This document shows positions 7,767 to 15,465 of a stretch of DNA of 22,477 nt, piece by piece. Source of the stretch: Pseudomonadota bacterium (lineage in GTDB: Bacteria > Pseudomonadota > Alphaproteobacteria > Acetobacterales > Acetobacteraceae). The translations under genes and the position numbers were made by a program. A model generated the notes under the pieces. That model was not told where the DNA came from and made no database searches. It was given only the letters and a program-made list of their open reading frames with translations. The first letter of the stretch is position 1. Every line of letters starts with the position of its first letter. Location of the stretch: positions 1-22,477 of the forward strand of contig JAJYAF010000003.1 of NCBI GenBank assembly GCA_021779655.1, read 5' to 3'.

Positions 7767-9871
7767 TGCCGAGCATAACGGATGAGGCTGCTCTGTTCGC
7801 GGAAGGTCAGGCCCTACGTGCCGCTGGTAAATGGCAGGAGGCGATCGCCAAGCTGCAGGCTGCATCCAATGCGAACCCCAACCGTGCGGAAACCCTGCTT
7901 TCTCTTGGCGTATTACGGCTCCAAACCACGGAGCTTGTGGCCGCGCGGGTACTGATTCGGCGGGCGATTTCCCTGCGGCCGGATTATGCACAGGCCTGGG
8001 ATGCGCTCGGGCATGTTCATGCCGCGGCAGGTGAGCATGGCGCCGCGTTCGAGGCCTTCACTCAGGCAAGCCGGTTCGATCCCGGTCATCTTCCTTTTGT
8101 CCTCCATCGTGCGGAGGCGGCGCTCAAATGCGGCCAGGGTTCCTTGTTGTGGGAACTTTTCGTAGCTGAATTAGCGGCTGCGCCTCTTGCCGTCGGGCCG
8201 CTGCTGGGTCTTGGGTTACTGGCACTTCGGGAGCGCAGGATCGAGGAAGCGATCGATCACCTGGAAGCCGCGGTGGCGATGGAGACCGCCGCACCAGAGC
8301 CGCCCATGCTGCTCGGTATCGCCTATTCGCTTGCGCTTCAGCCATCCCGCGCCGCACCCGCCCTACGCCTTGCCCTGCAGCGGGATCCGCAAAACACCGG
8401 CATCGTTAACGATCTCGCGGTAACCCTGGCGCGGCTTTATCGTTACGAGGAGGCCGTGGACCTGCTGAACGCGAATATCGCGTCATCCGGCCGCAGCATG
8501 GTGTCCTTAAGCAACCTCGCGACAGCGAAGGCGGCACTCGGCGAGATGCGTGAAGCGCGTGAAGCCGCGCAAGCGGCCATGGAACTTGCGCCGGGTGAGA
8601 CTGGCCCGGCGCGCGCCTATTGCAACCTGCTGCCTTATCAGGATGGGGTTTCGGCCGCCGGACTTCTGGCCGCCTTGCGCTTAGCCGCCGGCACCTTGCG
8701 CCTGCCGGCGCCCCTGCCGCTGCATAATGTGCTGGATCCGGCCCGGCCGCTGCGTATCGGGCTCCTCTCCAACCTGCTTCGCACGCACCCGGCTGGCTGG
8801 CTGACCCTTGCCGGTTTGGAGGCGCTGGATCGCGAGGCTTTCGCCATCCATTGCTTCGGCCGGTTCGATGCCGGAGATGCGCTTGCGAACCGCTTCGCCG
8901 GTTTCGCGGCGGCCTGGCATCGGATTGAAACAATGGACGACGCGAGCGCGGCGCGCTGCATCCGCGATGCGGGGATAGACATTCTAATCGACCTTGGCGG
9001 GTTCGGCGATACCGGCCGCATCGATGTCTGCGCGTATCGTCCGGCACCACTGCAGGTAAAATGGGTAGGCATGCAATATCACAGCACCGGCCTGCCGTTC
9101 ATGGATTATTTCCTTACCGATGATCGCGAAACACCACCGGGGTTTGACCGGTTTTATAGCGAAAAACTGCTTCGCCTGCCGGATGGCTATGTCTGCTACC
9201 TGCCACCCCCCTACGCACCGGAGGTTGGGCCACTACCGATGGAGCGCAACGGCTATGTCACATTCGGTTGTCTCAACAATCTTATGAAGCTCACTCCCAT
9301 CGTGCTGTCGGCTTGGACTAGAATATTGCGTGCCGTTCCCAACTCGCGGCTCAAGCTGCGTTGTCCGCAATTCTCCGACCCGGGGCCGCGTGACCGGATC
9401 GGGACATTTTTCGCGAACCAGGGAATCTCGGTGGACCGCCTGGCCTTCTCCGGCCGCGCCCAGCACCGCGAATTTCTTGCCACCTATAACGAGATCGACA
9501 TAGCGCTCGATCCGTTTCCCTATTCCGGCGGCCTTTCCACCTGCGAGGCGCTTTATATGGGCGTGCCGGTATTGACGCTGGCCGGGGAAATTTTCGCCGC
9601 CCGCCATTCCGTCAGCCATCTCACCAGCGCCGGGCTGGAGCACTGGGTTGCGCAGTCCATACCGGAATATGTCGACAAGGCGATTGCGTTCGCCACAGAC
9701 CCCGTGCCCTTGGCCGCCCTGCGGGCCGGGCTTCGCCGCCGTGTTACGCAAAGCCCGCTATGTGATGCGCCGCGTTTCGGCAGGAATCTCGGCGCAGCCT
9801 TCCACAAGATCTGGGTCGCGTATTGCTCGGTAGAAGCCGGCGAACCGGCCGGGCAGGGGCGGATCGCTTGA
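7766..9871 (+). CDS. TPR-GT41 (SPINDLY/OGT-like) glycosyltransferase, probable flagellin glycosyltransferase
   Basis: Protein of 701 residues with N-terminal TPRs (about 1-310) and a C-terminal O-GlcNAc-transferase-type domain (about 325-690). GT41 hallmarks are visible: LRTHPAGW with His341 in the position of the OGT active-site histidine; ERNGYVTFGCLNNLMKLTP with Lys508 matching the nucleotide-sugar-binding lysine; and DIALDPFPYSGGLSTCEALY, then MGVPVLTLAGEIFAARHSVS, the donor-binding signature. In Caulobacter, FlmG has this architecture and glycosylates flagellin, its TPRs binding the acceptor. Translation is coupled to the TPR-methyltransferase gene by TGATG. No sugar-nucleotide synthesis genes are present, so donor identity is open. 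It could instead act on another protein, but the locus argues for flagellin. Confidence 0.88.
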   Translation: MPSITDEAALFAEGQALRAAGKWQEAIAKLQAASNANPNRAETLLSLGVLRLQTTELVAARVLIRRAISLRPDYAQAWDALGHVHAAAGEHGAAFEAFTQASRFDPGHLPFVLHRAEAALKCGQGSLLWELFVAELAAAPLAVGPLLGLGLLALRERRIEEAIDHLEAAVAMETAAPEPPMLLGIAYSLALQPSRAAPALRLALQRDPQNTGIVNDLAVTLARLYRYEEAVDLLNANIASSGRSMVSLSNLATAKAALGEMREAREAAQAAMELAPGETGPARAYCNLLPYQDGVSAAGLLAALRLAAGTLRLPAPLPLHNVLDPARPLRIGLLSNLLRTHPAGWLTLAGLEALDREAFAIHCFGRFDAGDALANRFAGFAAAWHRIETMDDASAARCIRDAGIDILIDLGGFGDTGRIDVCAYRPAPLQVKWVGMQYHSTGLPFMDYFLTDDRETPPGFDRFYSEKLLRLPDGYVCYLPPPYAPEVGPLPMERNGYVTFGCLNNLMKLTPIVLSAWTRILRAVPNSRLKLRCPQFSDPGPRDRIGTFFANQGISVDRLAFSGRAQHREFLATYNEIDIALDPFPYSGGLSTCEALYMGVPVLTLAGEIFAARHSVSHLTSAGLEHWVAQSIPEYVDKAIAFATDPVPLAALRAGLRRRVTQSPLCDAPRFGRNLGAAFHKIWVAYCSVEAGEPAGQGRIA

Positions 9872-9883
9872 AAGAGCGCCCGG

Positions 9884-9895
9884 ATTGTTGACAAT
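9884..9895. promoter_or_regulatory. Candidate GntR operator O1
   Basis: ATTGTTGACAAT is a 12-bp palindrome (ATTGT-N2-ACAAT), extended to 14 bp by flanking G and C. It has the half-site style of FCD/GntR regulators and contains the -35 hexamer of the promoter at 9888-9915, so bound protein would block polymerase. Confidence 0.62.
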
Positions 9896-9915
9896 CTAGA
9901 GCGGCACGCTAAAAT
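9888..9915 (+). promoter_or_regulatory. Sigma-70-type promoter for the GntR-acnD-prpF operon
   Basis: A perfect -35 TTGACA (9888-9893), a 16-bp spacer, and -10 TAAAAT (9910-9915, five of six). Predicted transcription start is near 9922. It lies in the gap after the glycosyltransferase stop and directs transcription into the regulator gene. The -35 sits inside operator O1, implying repression. Confidence 0.6.
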
Positions 9916-9927
9916 TTTGGCTAAAGA

Positions 9928-10632
9928 ATGCGTGCTTGCCTTGATATTGTTGACAATCGGCCGAACTTCTCCCTCGATCGCATGATCGAAGGCGAGACGC
10001 TGGCTGAGCATGTCCTGCGCCAGATCCGCTCGGCGATCGTCAGGGGTGAAATCCCGCCGGGAAGCAAGATTTCCGAGCCGGAGCTGGCCCGTGCCTACGG
10101 CATAAGCCGCGGGCCGTTACGGGAGGCGCTGCACCGGCTGGAAGGGCAAAAGCTGCTGGTCCGCGTGCCTCATGTCGGCACGCGGGTCGTCGGGTTGAGC
10201 CGCAAGGAGCTGGGGGAGCTCTACCAGGTGCGGGAAGCGCTGGAGGGGATGGCCTGCCGCCTGGCTGCGGAACGAATGTCTGCCGAGCGGGTGGAGGCGC
10301 TGCGCGGCGTGCTGCGGGAACATGAGCGCGATCCGGCGTTTCAGGCGGGGCGCGGTTATTACCTGCAGGAGGGCGATCTGGATTTCCATTACCGGATCGT
10401 GCAGGCAAGCGGAAACAGCATGCTGATCCGGCTGCTTTGTGACGAACTCTACCAGCTTGCGCGGATGTATCGTGTCCAGCATTCAAGCCGGCCGAACCGT
10501 CCGGCACAGGCTTTTGCCGAACACCACCGCATCCTGGATGCCCTGGCGGAAGGCGATGGCGAACTGGCGGAGTTGCTGATGCGGCGCCACATCCGCACAT
10601 CACGGTTGAATATCGAACAGCGGATCAGTTGA
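9928..10632 (+). CDS. GntR family (FCD) transcriptional regulator of the acnD-prpF operon
   Basis: Regulator of 234 residues: winged helix-turn-helix at about 25-88 (SKISEPELARAYGISRGPLR as recognition part, HVGTRV as wing tip) and an all-helical FCD effector domain at about 95-225. FCD metal/ligand residues are present: Asp152 in GDLDFH, His199/His200 in AEHHRIL, His221 in RRHIRTS. FCD proteins usually sense small organic acids, here plausibly 2-methylcitrate or a related tricarboxylate. acnD follows after 10 bp. Start is uncertain: ATG 9928 lies only about 6 nt after the predicted transcription start and has a poor ribosome site, while ATG 9982 (MIEGETLAEHV) gives the usual GntR N-terminus and leaves operator O2 in the leader. 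Neither is settled. Confidence 0.9.
   Translation: MRACLDIVDNRPNFSLDRMIEGETLAEHVLRQIRSAIVRGEIPPGSKISEPELARAYGISRGPLREALHRLEGQKLLVRVPHVGTRVVGLSRKELGELYQVREALEGMACRLAAERMSAERVEALRGVLREHERDPAFQAGRGYYLQEGDLDFHYRIVQASGNSMLIRLLCDELYQLARMYRVQHSSRPNRPAQAFAEHHRILDALAEGDGELAELLMRRHIRTSRLNIEQRIS
9946..9957. promoter_or_regulatory. Candidate GntR operator O2
   Basis: A second exact ATTGTTGACAAT, 62 bp (about six helical turns) downstream of O1, so both face the same side of the DNA. It lies just after the predicted transcription start, inside the reading frame if ATG 9928 is used. Two sites in phase suggest dimer-dimer or looped repression. Confidence 0.58.
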
Positions 10633-10642
10633 GGAGCCCGGC

Positions 10643-13258
10643 ATGAACAAGGAATTTCGCAAACCCCTTCCCGGCGCCGACGGCCTCGATTATTTCGACG
10701 CCCGCGCGGCCGTGGAAGCAATCCGTCCCGGCGCCTATGACCGGCTGCCCTATACCTCGCGCGTGCTGGCCGAGAACCTGGTTCGGCGCTGTGAACCGGC
10801 CATGCTGACAGATGCCCTGAAGCAACTGATCGAGCGCAAGCGCGAGATGGATTTCCCCTGGTATCCGGCACGGGTCGTCTGTCACGACATTCTGGGGCAG
10901 ACCGCACTGGTCGATCTCGCGGGTCTGCGGGATGCGATCGCGCAGAAGGGCGGCGATCCTTCGAAGGTCAACCCCGTGGTGCCGGTGCAGTTGATCGTCG
11001 ATCACTCCCTGGCGGTGGAATATGCCGGTTTCGATAAAGAGGCTTTTGCCAAGAACCGCGCGGTGGAAGACCGGCGCAACGAGGATCGGTTCCATTTCAT
11101 TAACTGGACGAAGCTTGCTTTCGAGAACATGGAAATCGTGCCGCCCGGCAACGGCATCATGCATCAGATCAATCTGGAGCGGATGTCCCCGGTTATTTAC
11201 GTGCGGGACGGCGTGGCGTTCCCTGACACCCTCGTAGGCACGGACAGCCATACTCCCCATGTCGATTCGCTGGGCGTGATCGCGATCGGTGTCGGCGGGC
11301 TGGAAGCGGAGAACGTGATGTTGGGCCGCGCTTCCTGGATGCGGCTGCCGGATATCGTGGGCGTTGAACTAACCGGCAAGCGCCAGCCCGGCATCACCTG
11401 CACGGATATCGTGCTGACGCTCACGGAATTTCTCCGCAAGGAAAAGGTTGTCGGGGCCTTTCTCGAATTCTATGGCGAGGGAGTTCCGTCGCTGAGCGTG
11501 GGTGACCGCGCGACGATCTCGAACATGGCGCCGGAATACGGGGCAACGGCGGCGATGTTCTCAATCGATGAGCAGACCATCACCTATCTGCGCCTCACCG
11601 GGCGCGAGGAGAAGCAGGTGAGGCTGGTGGAAAACTACGCGAAACAGGCCGGACTCTGGTCCGATAGCCTGAAGAACGTTGAATATGAGCGGGTGTTGAA
11701 ATTCGATCTTTCAACCGTCGTCCGCACACTGGCCGGCCCTTCGGTTCCGCATAAACGCCTGCCGGTGACGGATCTGCGCGCGCGGGGGCTGGCGGGGGCG
11801 TGGACCCAGGATCCAGGATTGATGCCCGACGGCGCGGTCATCATTGCGGCCATTACCAGTTGCACGAACACGTCCAACCCGCGGAACGTGATCGCGGCGG
11901 GGCTGCTCGCGCGCAAGGCCAACAAAGCGGGCCTCTCGCGCAAGCCCTGGGTGAAAACTTCGCTGGCGCCGGGGTCGAAAACGGTGGCGATGTATCTGGA
12001 CGAGGCGGGCCTGACCGCCGATCTGGAGAAGCTCGGCTTTGGCGTGGTGGCGTTCGCCTGCACAACCTGTAATGGCATGTCGGGCGCGCTGGACCCCCAG
12101 ATCCAGCAGGAGATCATCGACCGCGATCTGTACACCACGGCGGTCCTTTCGGGAAACCGGAATTTCGATGGGCGCATCCATCCCTACGCGAAGCAGGCCT
12201 TTCTGGCCTCGCCGCCGCTGGTGGTGGCCTATGCGATCGCCGGCACGATACGATTTGATATCGAGCAGGATGTGCTGGGTTTGGATGCAAGCGGCAAGGA
12301 GATCCGGCTTGAGGATATCTGGCCAACCGATGAGGAGATCGACGCGGTGGTGGCATCGGCGGTAAAGCCGGAGCAGTTCCGCAATGTTTACGCGCCGATG
12401 TTCGGCAGGCCAGCAACACGCAAAAAGGCCAGCCCGCTCTATGATTGGCGCCCGCAAAGCACCTATATCCGGCGGCCGCCCTACTGGGAGGGCGCGCTGG
12501 CGGGCGAACGCACGCTCAAATCCATGCGTCCGCTGGCGTTGCTGGGCGACAATATCACCACCGACCATCTTTCGCCCTCCAACGCGATCCTACCCGACAG
12601 CGCGGCCGGCGAATATTTAAAAAAAATGGGCCTGCCTGAGGAGGATTATAACTCCTATGCCACCCATCGCGGGGACCATTTGACCGCCCAGCGTGCCACT
12701 TTCGCAAACCCGACCCTGCTGAACGAAATGGTGCGAAACGCCGATGGCAGCGTGCGCAAGGGATCCTTCGGGCGGGTGGAGCCGGACGGGCAGGTGATGC
12801 GCATGTGGGAGGCGATTGAAACCTACATGAACCGGCGGCAACCGCTCATCATCATCGCCGGCGCTGATTACGGCCAAGGCTCCTCCCGCGACTGGGCGGC
12901 GAAGGGCGTTCGCCTGGCCGGGGTGGAAGCGATCGTGGCTGAGGGTTTTGAGCGGATTCACCGCACCAACCTGATCGGCATGGGGGTGCTCCCGCTGGAA
13001 TTCAAGCCCGGAACGAACCGGCTGACCCTCGCGCTGGATGGCACGGAAACCTACGATGTGATTGGCCAGCGGCAGCCACGCGCGGAACTCACTCTGGTTA
13101 TCCACCGCAAAAACAGCCGCACGGAGAGGGTGCCCGTAATCTGCCGGCTGGATACGGCCGAGGAAGTTTCCATCTACGAAGCGGGCGGCGTGCTGCAGCG
13201 CTTCGCCCAGGATTTTCTGGAAGCTTCGGCGGTGCCCGAAGACAAGAGGGCCGGTTGA
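10643..13258 (+). CDS. acnD: Fe/S-dependent 2-methylcitrate dehydratase AcnD
   Basis: Aconitase-superfamily enzyme of 871 residues, the normal AcnD length. AcnD dehydrates 2-methylcitrate to an isomer of 2-methylaconitate that PrpF must convert, together replacing PrpD in propionate breakdown. The [4Fe-4S] ligands are visible: Cys407 in AITSCTNTSNP and Cys473/Cys476 in ACTTCNG. Other aconitase signatures are LVGTDSHTPHVDSLGVIAIG in the N-terminal half, GDNITTDHLSPSNAI, and the swivel-domain GADYGQGSSRDWAAKG. GAGGAG lies about 8 nt before ATG 10643. Pairing with prpF and the GntR regulator distinguishes it from housekeeping aconitase AcnA, which is otherwise similar; some aconitase activity is possible. 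prpB and prpC are not adjacent. Confidence 0.92.
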   Translation: MNKEFRKPLPGADGLDYFDARAAVEAIRPGAYDRLPYTSRVLAENLVRRCEPAMLTDALKQLIERKREMDFPWYPARVVCHDILGQTALVDLAGLRDAIAQKGGDPSKVNPVVPVQLIVDHSLAVEYAGFDKEAFAKNRAVEDRRNEDRFHFINWTKLAFENMEIVPPGNGIMHQINLERMSPVIYVRDGVAFPDTLVGTDSHTPHVDSLGVIAIGVGGLEAENVMLGRASWMRLPDIVGVELTGKRQPGITCTDIVLTLTEFLRKEKVVGAFLEFYGEGVPSLSVGDRATISNMAPEYGATAAMFSIDEQTITYLRLTGREEKQVRLVENYAKQAGLWSDSLKNVEYERVLKFDLSTVVRTLAGPSVPHKRLPVTDLRARGLAGAWTQDPGLMPDGAVIIAAITSCTNTSNPRNVIAAGLLARKANKAGLSRKPWVKTSLAPGSKTVAMYLDEAGLTADLEKLGFGVVAFACTTCNGMSGALDPQIQQEIIDRDLYTTAVLSGNRNFDGRIHPYAKQAFLASPPLVVAYAIAGTIRFDIEQDVLGLDASGKEIRLEDIWPTDEEIDAVVASAVKPEQFRNVYAPMFGRPATRKKASPLYDWRPQSTYIRRPPYWEGALAGERTLKSMRPLALLGDNITTDHLSPSNAILPDSAAGEYLKKMGLPEEDYNSYATHRGDHLTAQRATFANPTLLNEMVRNADGSVRKGSFGRVEPDGQVMRMWEAIETYMNRRQPLIIIAGADYGQGSSRDWAAKGVRLAGVEAIVAEGFERIHRTNLIGMGVLPLEFKPGTNRLTLALDGTETYDVIGQRQPRAELTLVIHRKNSRTERVPVICRLDTAEEVSIYEAGGVLQRFAQDFLEASAVPEDKRAG

Positions 13259-13298
13259 GTAGCATGCCATATCCGCCGGCCATTTTTAGAAGGTGTTC

Positions 13299-14483
13299 AT
13301 GATGCCGTTTGCTCCGCAAATCAAAATCCCCGCCACTTACATGCGGGGCGGTACCAGCAAGGGCGTTTTCTTTGCGCTCGATGATCTTCCAAAGGCGGCG
13401 CAAGCCGCCGGAACGGCGCGGGACAGGCTGCTGCTGCGGATCATCGGCAGCCCCGATCCTTACGGTAAACAGATCGACGGCATGGGCGGGGGGGCGTCTT
13501 CCACCAGCAAAACCGTGATCCTCGCCAAGAGCCGCCAGCCCGACCATGATGTCGATTATCTGTTCGGCCAGGTTGCCATCGACCAGCCGTTTGTGGACTG
13601 GAGCGGAAATTGCGGAAATCTTTCGGCCGCCGTGGGGCCATTTGCGATCCGCAACGGGCTGATCGATCCCGGGCGGGTGCCGGAAAACGGTATTGCGCTG
13701 ATCCGAATTTGGCAGGCGAACATCGGCAAGACGATCCTCGCGCATGTGCCGATGACCAACGGCGCAGTGCAGGAGACAGGAGACTTCGAGTTGGATGGGG
13801 TGACCTTTCCGGCTGCGGAAGTGCAGTTGGAATTCCTGGACCCGGCGGAAGAGGGCGACGGCGGGGCCTTGTTCCCAACCGGCAGGGTTGTGGATACGCT
13901 CGAGGTGCCGGGGATCGGCAATTTCCGGGCGACCTTCATCAATTCCGGGATCCCCACGATATTTCTTGAGGCGGATGCGCTGGGCTATAACGGCACCGAA
14001 CTGCAGGACGCGGTGAACGGGGATGCCGCGGCGCTGAAGAGGCTGGAGACCATCCGCGCCTATGGCGCGATGAAAATGGGGCTGATTTCGAAGCTCGAGG
14101 AAGCGGCTTTGCGGCAGCACACGCCGAAACTTGCCTGGGTGACCGGCCCGCGAGCCTACACGGCGTCGAACGGCAGGGAGATCGCGGCGGCAGATGTGGA
14201 TTTGCTGGTCCGGGCGATGTCCATGGGCAAGCTGCATCACGCGATGATGGGCACTGCATCCGTTGCAATCGCCACGGCGGCGGCGATCCCCGGTACGATG
14301 GTGAACGAGGCGGCCGGGGGCGGCGAGCGCAAGACCGTGCGTTTCGGGCATCCTTCAGGGGTGTTGCGCGTCGGCTCTGAAGCAAGACAGGTGGATGGCT
14401 CCTGGGTGGTAGCCAAGGCTGTCATGAGCCGCAGCGCGCGCGTGCTGATGCAAGGTTTCGTCTGGGTGCCGTTCGAGGGGTAG
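13299..14483 (+). CDS. prpF: 2-methylaconitate cis-trans isomerase PrpF
   Basis: Isomerase of the diaminopimelate-epimerase/PrpF fold that converts the AcnD product to cis-2-methylaconitate for hydration to 2-methylisocitrate. About 394 residues, full length. Family motifs: PATYMRGGTSKGVFF near the start; IDGMGGGASSTSKTVIL, with the lysine expected at the active site; WSGNCGNLSAAVGPFAI, with the conserved cysteine; and MSMGKLHHAMMGTASVAIAT near the C-terminus. AGAAGG at 13288-13293 favours ATG 13299 (or 13302) over an upstream GTG at 13293, which overlaps that site. It lies 40 bp after acnD on the same strand, so it is one operon. It ends convergent with the XRE gene, 43 bp apart. Confidence 0.93.
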   Translation: MMPFAPQIKIPATYMRGGTSKGVFFALDDLPKAAQAAGTARDRLLLRIIGSPDPYGKQIDGMGGGASSTSKTVILAKSRQPDHDVDYLFGQVAIDQPFVDWSGNCGNLSAAVGPFAIRNGLIDPGRVPENGIALIRIWQANIGKTILAHVPMTNGAVQETGDFELDGVTFPAAEVQLEFLDPAEEGDGGALFPTGRVVDTLEVPGIGNFRATFINSGIPTIFLEADALGYNGTELQDAVNGDAAALKRLETIRAYGAMKMGLISKLEEAALRQHTPKLAWVTGPRAYTASNGREIAAADVDLLVRAMSMGKLHHAMMGTASVAIATAAAIPGTMVNEAAGGGERKTVRFGHPSGVLRVGSEARQVDGSWVVAKAVMSRSARVLMQGFVWVPFEG

Positions 14484-14526
14484 TAGTCCCGCGGGCGCGG
14501 TTCGGACACGCCGATATTCGGGTTTG

Positions 14527-14868
14527 TCAGCCGCGGGCGAGGCGCCTTGCGTTGAGCACCAGGAGGCGGCGGTCTTCCGGGGTGCAGGCCCGGTAGAGCC
14601 GGACAAGGGCGAGTTCGTCTCCCTGCAGGGAACCGGCCTCGCCTGAGACAAGATAGCCCAGTGACGTATTCAGCACCTTGGCGATTCGTTCCATATTGTC
14701 GCGCACCTGGCCGGCGCGGTCGGTTTCCCACTGTGCGATGGCGGAGCGGGAGACGCCGAGCTTGGCAGCGAATTCATCCTGTGTGAGGTTCGCGGCAAGG
14801 CGCAGCGCCCGGATCCGGGCGCCGACGGATTCTGTGGAAAGTTGTTTCTTGGGTGGCATGATCGACAT
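14527..14868 (-). CDS. XRE-family (Cro/CI-type) small DNA-binding regulator
   Basis: Small protein of 113 residues. Residues about 16-70 form a lambda-repressor-like HTH (RIRALRLAANLTQDEFAAKL, then GVSRSAIAQWET) with the usual helix 2 / helix 3 pattern and NMERIAKVLNTSLGYLVSG as helices 4-5. The C-terminal 40 residues (LALVRLYRACTPEDRRLLVL) are helical and may dimerise. No enzyme or sensor domain is seen. A second in-frame ATG three codons in (MPPKKQ) is also possible. It is divergent from a small HTH gene, with a palindrome between them, suggesting autoregulation and control of the neighbour. Target and physiological role are unknown, and no phage or toxin partner is adjacent. Confidence 0.85.
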   Translation of the reverse strand: MSIMPPKKQLSTESVGARIRALRLAANLTQDEFAAKLGVSRSAIAQWETDRAGQVRDNMERIAKVLNTSLGYLVSGEAGSLQGDELALVRLYRACTPEDRRLLVLNARRLARG

Positions 14869-14907
14869 TCTAACAGCATGCGCAGTCTGACGCTACGTTA
14901 GTATTGC

Positions 14908-14936
14908 TTGACATAAGAAGTTAGGTAAACTAACAG
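14908..14936 (+). promoter_or_regulatory. Possible promoter of the small HTH gene
   Basis: A perfect -35 TTGACA (14908-14913) is followed after 17 bp by TAACAG (14931-14936), a weak -10 with only three of six matches. The weak -10 falls inside the palindrome at 14920-14934, so repressor binding there would interfere. Moderate to low support. Confidence 0.35.
14920..14934. promoter_or_regulatory. Palindromic candidate operator between divergent regulators
   Basis: GTTAG-GTAAA-CTAAC is a perfect 5+5 inverted repeat. Further partial copies occur in the same gap: CTAACAG at 14870-14876 (next to the XRE start) and GTTAG at 14897-14901. Repeated half-sites in a divergent promoter region are typical for XRE-type repressors. 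Confidence 0.5.
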
Positions 14937-14971
14937 TACTCTTGTCATTTAACAGGCAAGGGAGAGATTGC

Positions 14972-15241
14972 ATGCCGCAGCCGAGGGTATGGAGCGAAGC
15001 GGCGGACCGAACGATCCGGGAAATGCGCGCATCCGGCGCTACCTGGGCCGTCATCGGCTGCACGCTGGGGTTGTCCCGCAATACGGTTATCGAGCGTGGC
15101 CGTCGGTTACGCGCCGAAGCGCCGCCCCGCCAGGCCATTATCCACGAACCCGGGATATCGGACGATCCAAACCGCCTGCCGCTGCGCGCCGGCCACCCGA
15201 TTACATGGGCGCTGTTGACCGATCTTCCCTATCCGGATTGA
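14972..15241 (+). CDS. Small homeodomain-like HTH protein
   Basis: Basic protein of 89 residues. Residues about 5-45 (VWSEAADRTIREMRASGATW, then AVIGCTLGLSRNTVIERGRR) follow the pattern of a Trp-starting homeodomain-like HTH, reminiscent of the N-terminal DNA-binding part of GcrA-type and similar alphaproteobacterial regulators. The C-terminal 40 residues are Pro-rich and end LRAGHPITWALLTDLPYPD. GGGAGAG (14960-14966) places the start at ATG 14972 rather than an in-frame TTG at 14942. It is divergent from the XRE gene and probably repressed through the palindrome between them. Function unknown: the HTH pattern is seen, the DNA-binding role is inferred. Confidence 0.65.
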   Translation: MPQPRVWSEAADRTIREMRASGATWAVIGCTLGLSRNTVIERGRRLRAEAPPRQAIIHEPGISDDPNRLPLRAGHPITWALLTDLPYPD

Positions 15242-15244
15242 AAG

Positions 15245-15274
15245 CGGCGCCGATCGTCTACCCAATCGGCACCG
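15245..15274 (+). terminator. Hairpin after the small HTH gene
   Basis: CGGCGCCGAT (15245-15254) and ATCGGCACCG (15265-15274) pair with one mismatch around a 10-nt loop, 4 bp after the stop at 15241. No T-run follows. A second short hairpin (GCCGGA/TCCGGC, 15295-15311) lies nearby. The rest of 15312-15465 shows no gene; short frames there lack ribosome sites and family resemblance. Confidence 0.4.
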
Positions 15275-15465
15275 TCCATGGCTCTATGGATTGAGCCGGA
15301 CATATTCCGGCACGGCGGCCTGGTCGTCATTATTACTAACCTGAACCTCAAATTTTCCTGGCCGGATGAGCCGGCGGCAACTAACATGTGTTCTTGTATG
15401 GCAGCCATGTTCCCACGCCATGCTTGGCTTGGCCTCTGGCACGCGATCGGTTCAGGTTGACACGA

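Noticed and set aside
8406..9050. Minus-strand open frame opposite the GT41 gene
   Set aside because: Composition is Arg/Pro-rich without structure, and the opposite strand carries a clear glycosyltransferase.
11711..12568. Minus-strand open frame of 285 codons opposite acnD
   Set aside because: Antisense to the iron-sulfur-ligand region of acnD; no ribosome site or family resemblance.
10643..13258. Housekeeping aconitase AcnA
   Set aside because: Superfamily motifs are shared, but the operon with prpF and a GntR regulator points to AcnD; a sequence tree would decide.
13098..14351. Long open frame on the minus strand opposite prpF (about 417 codons)
   Set aside because: It lies entirely opposite conserved prpF and the acnD end, has low-complexity Arg/Pro/His composition and no domain pattern; it is a by-product of high-GC codon use.
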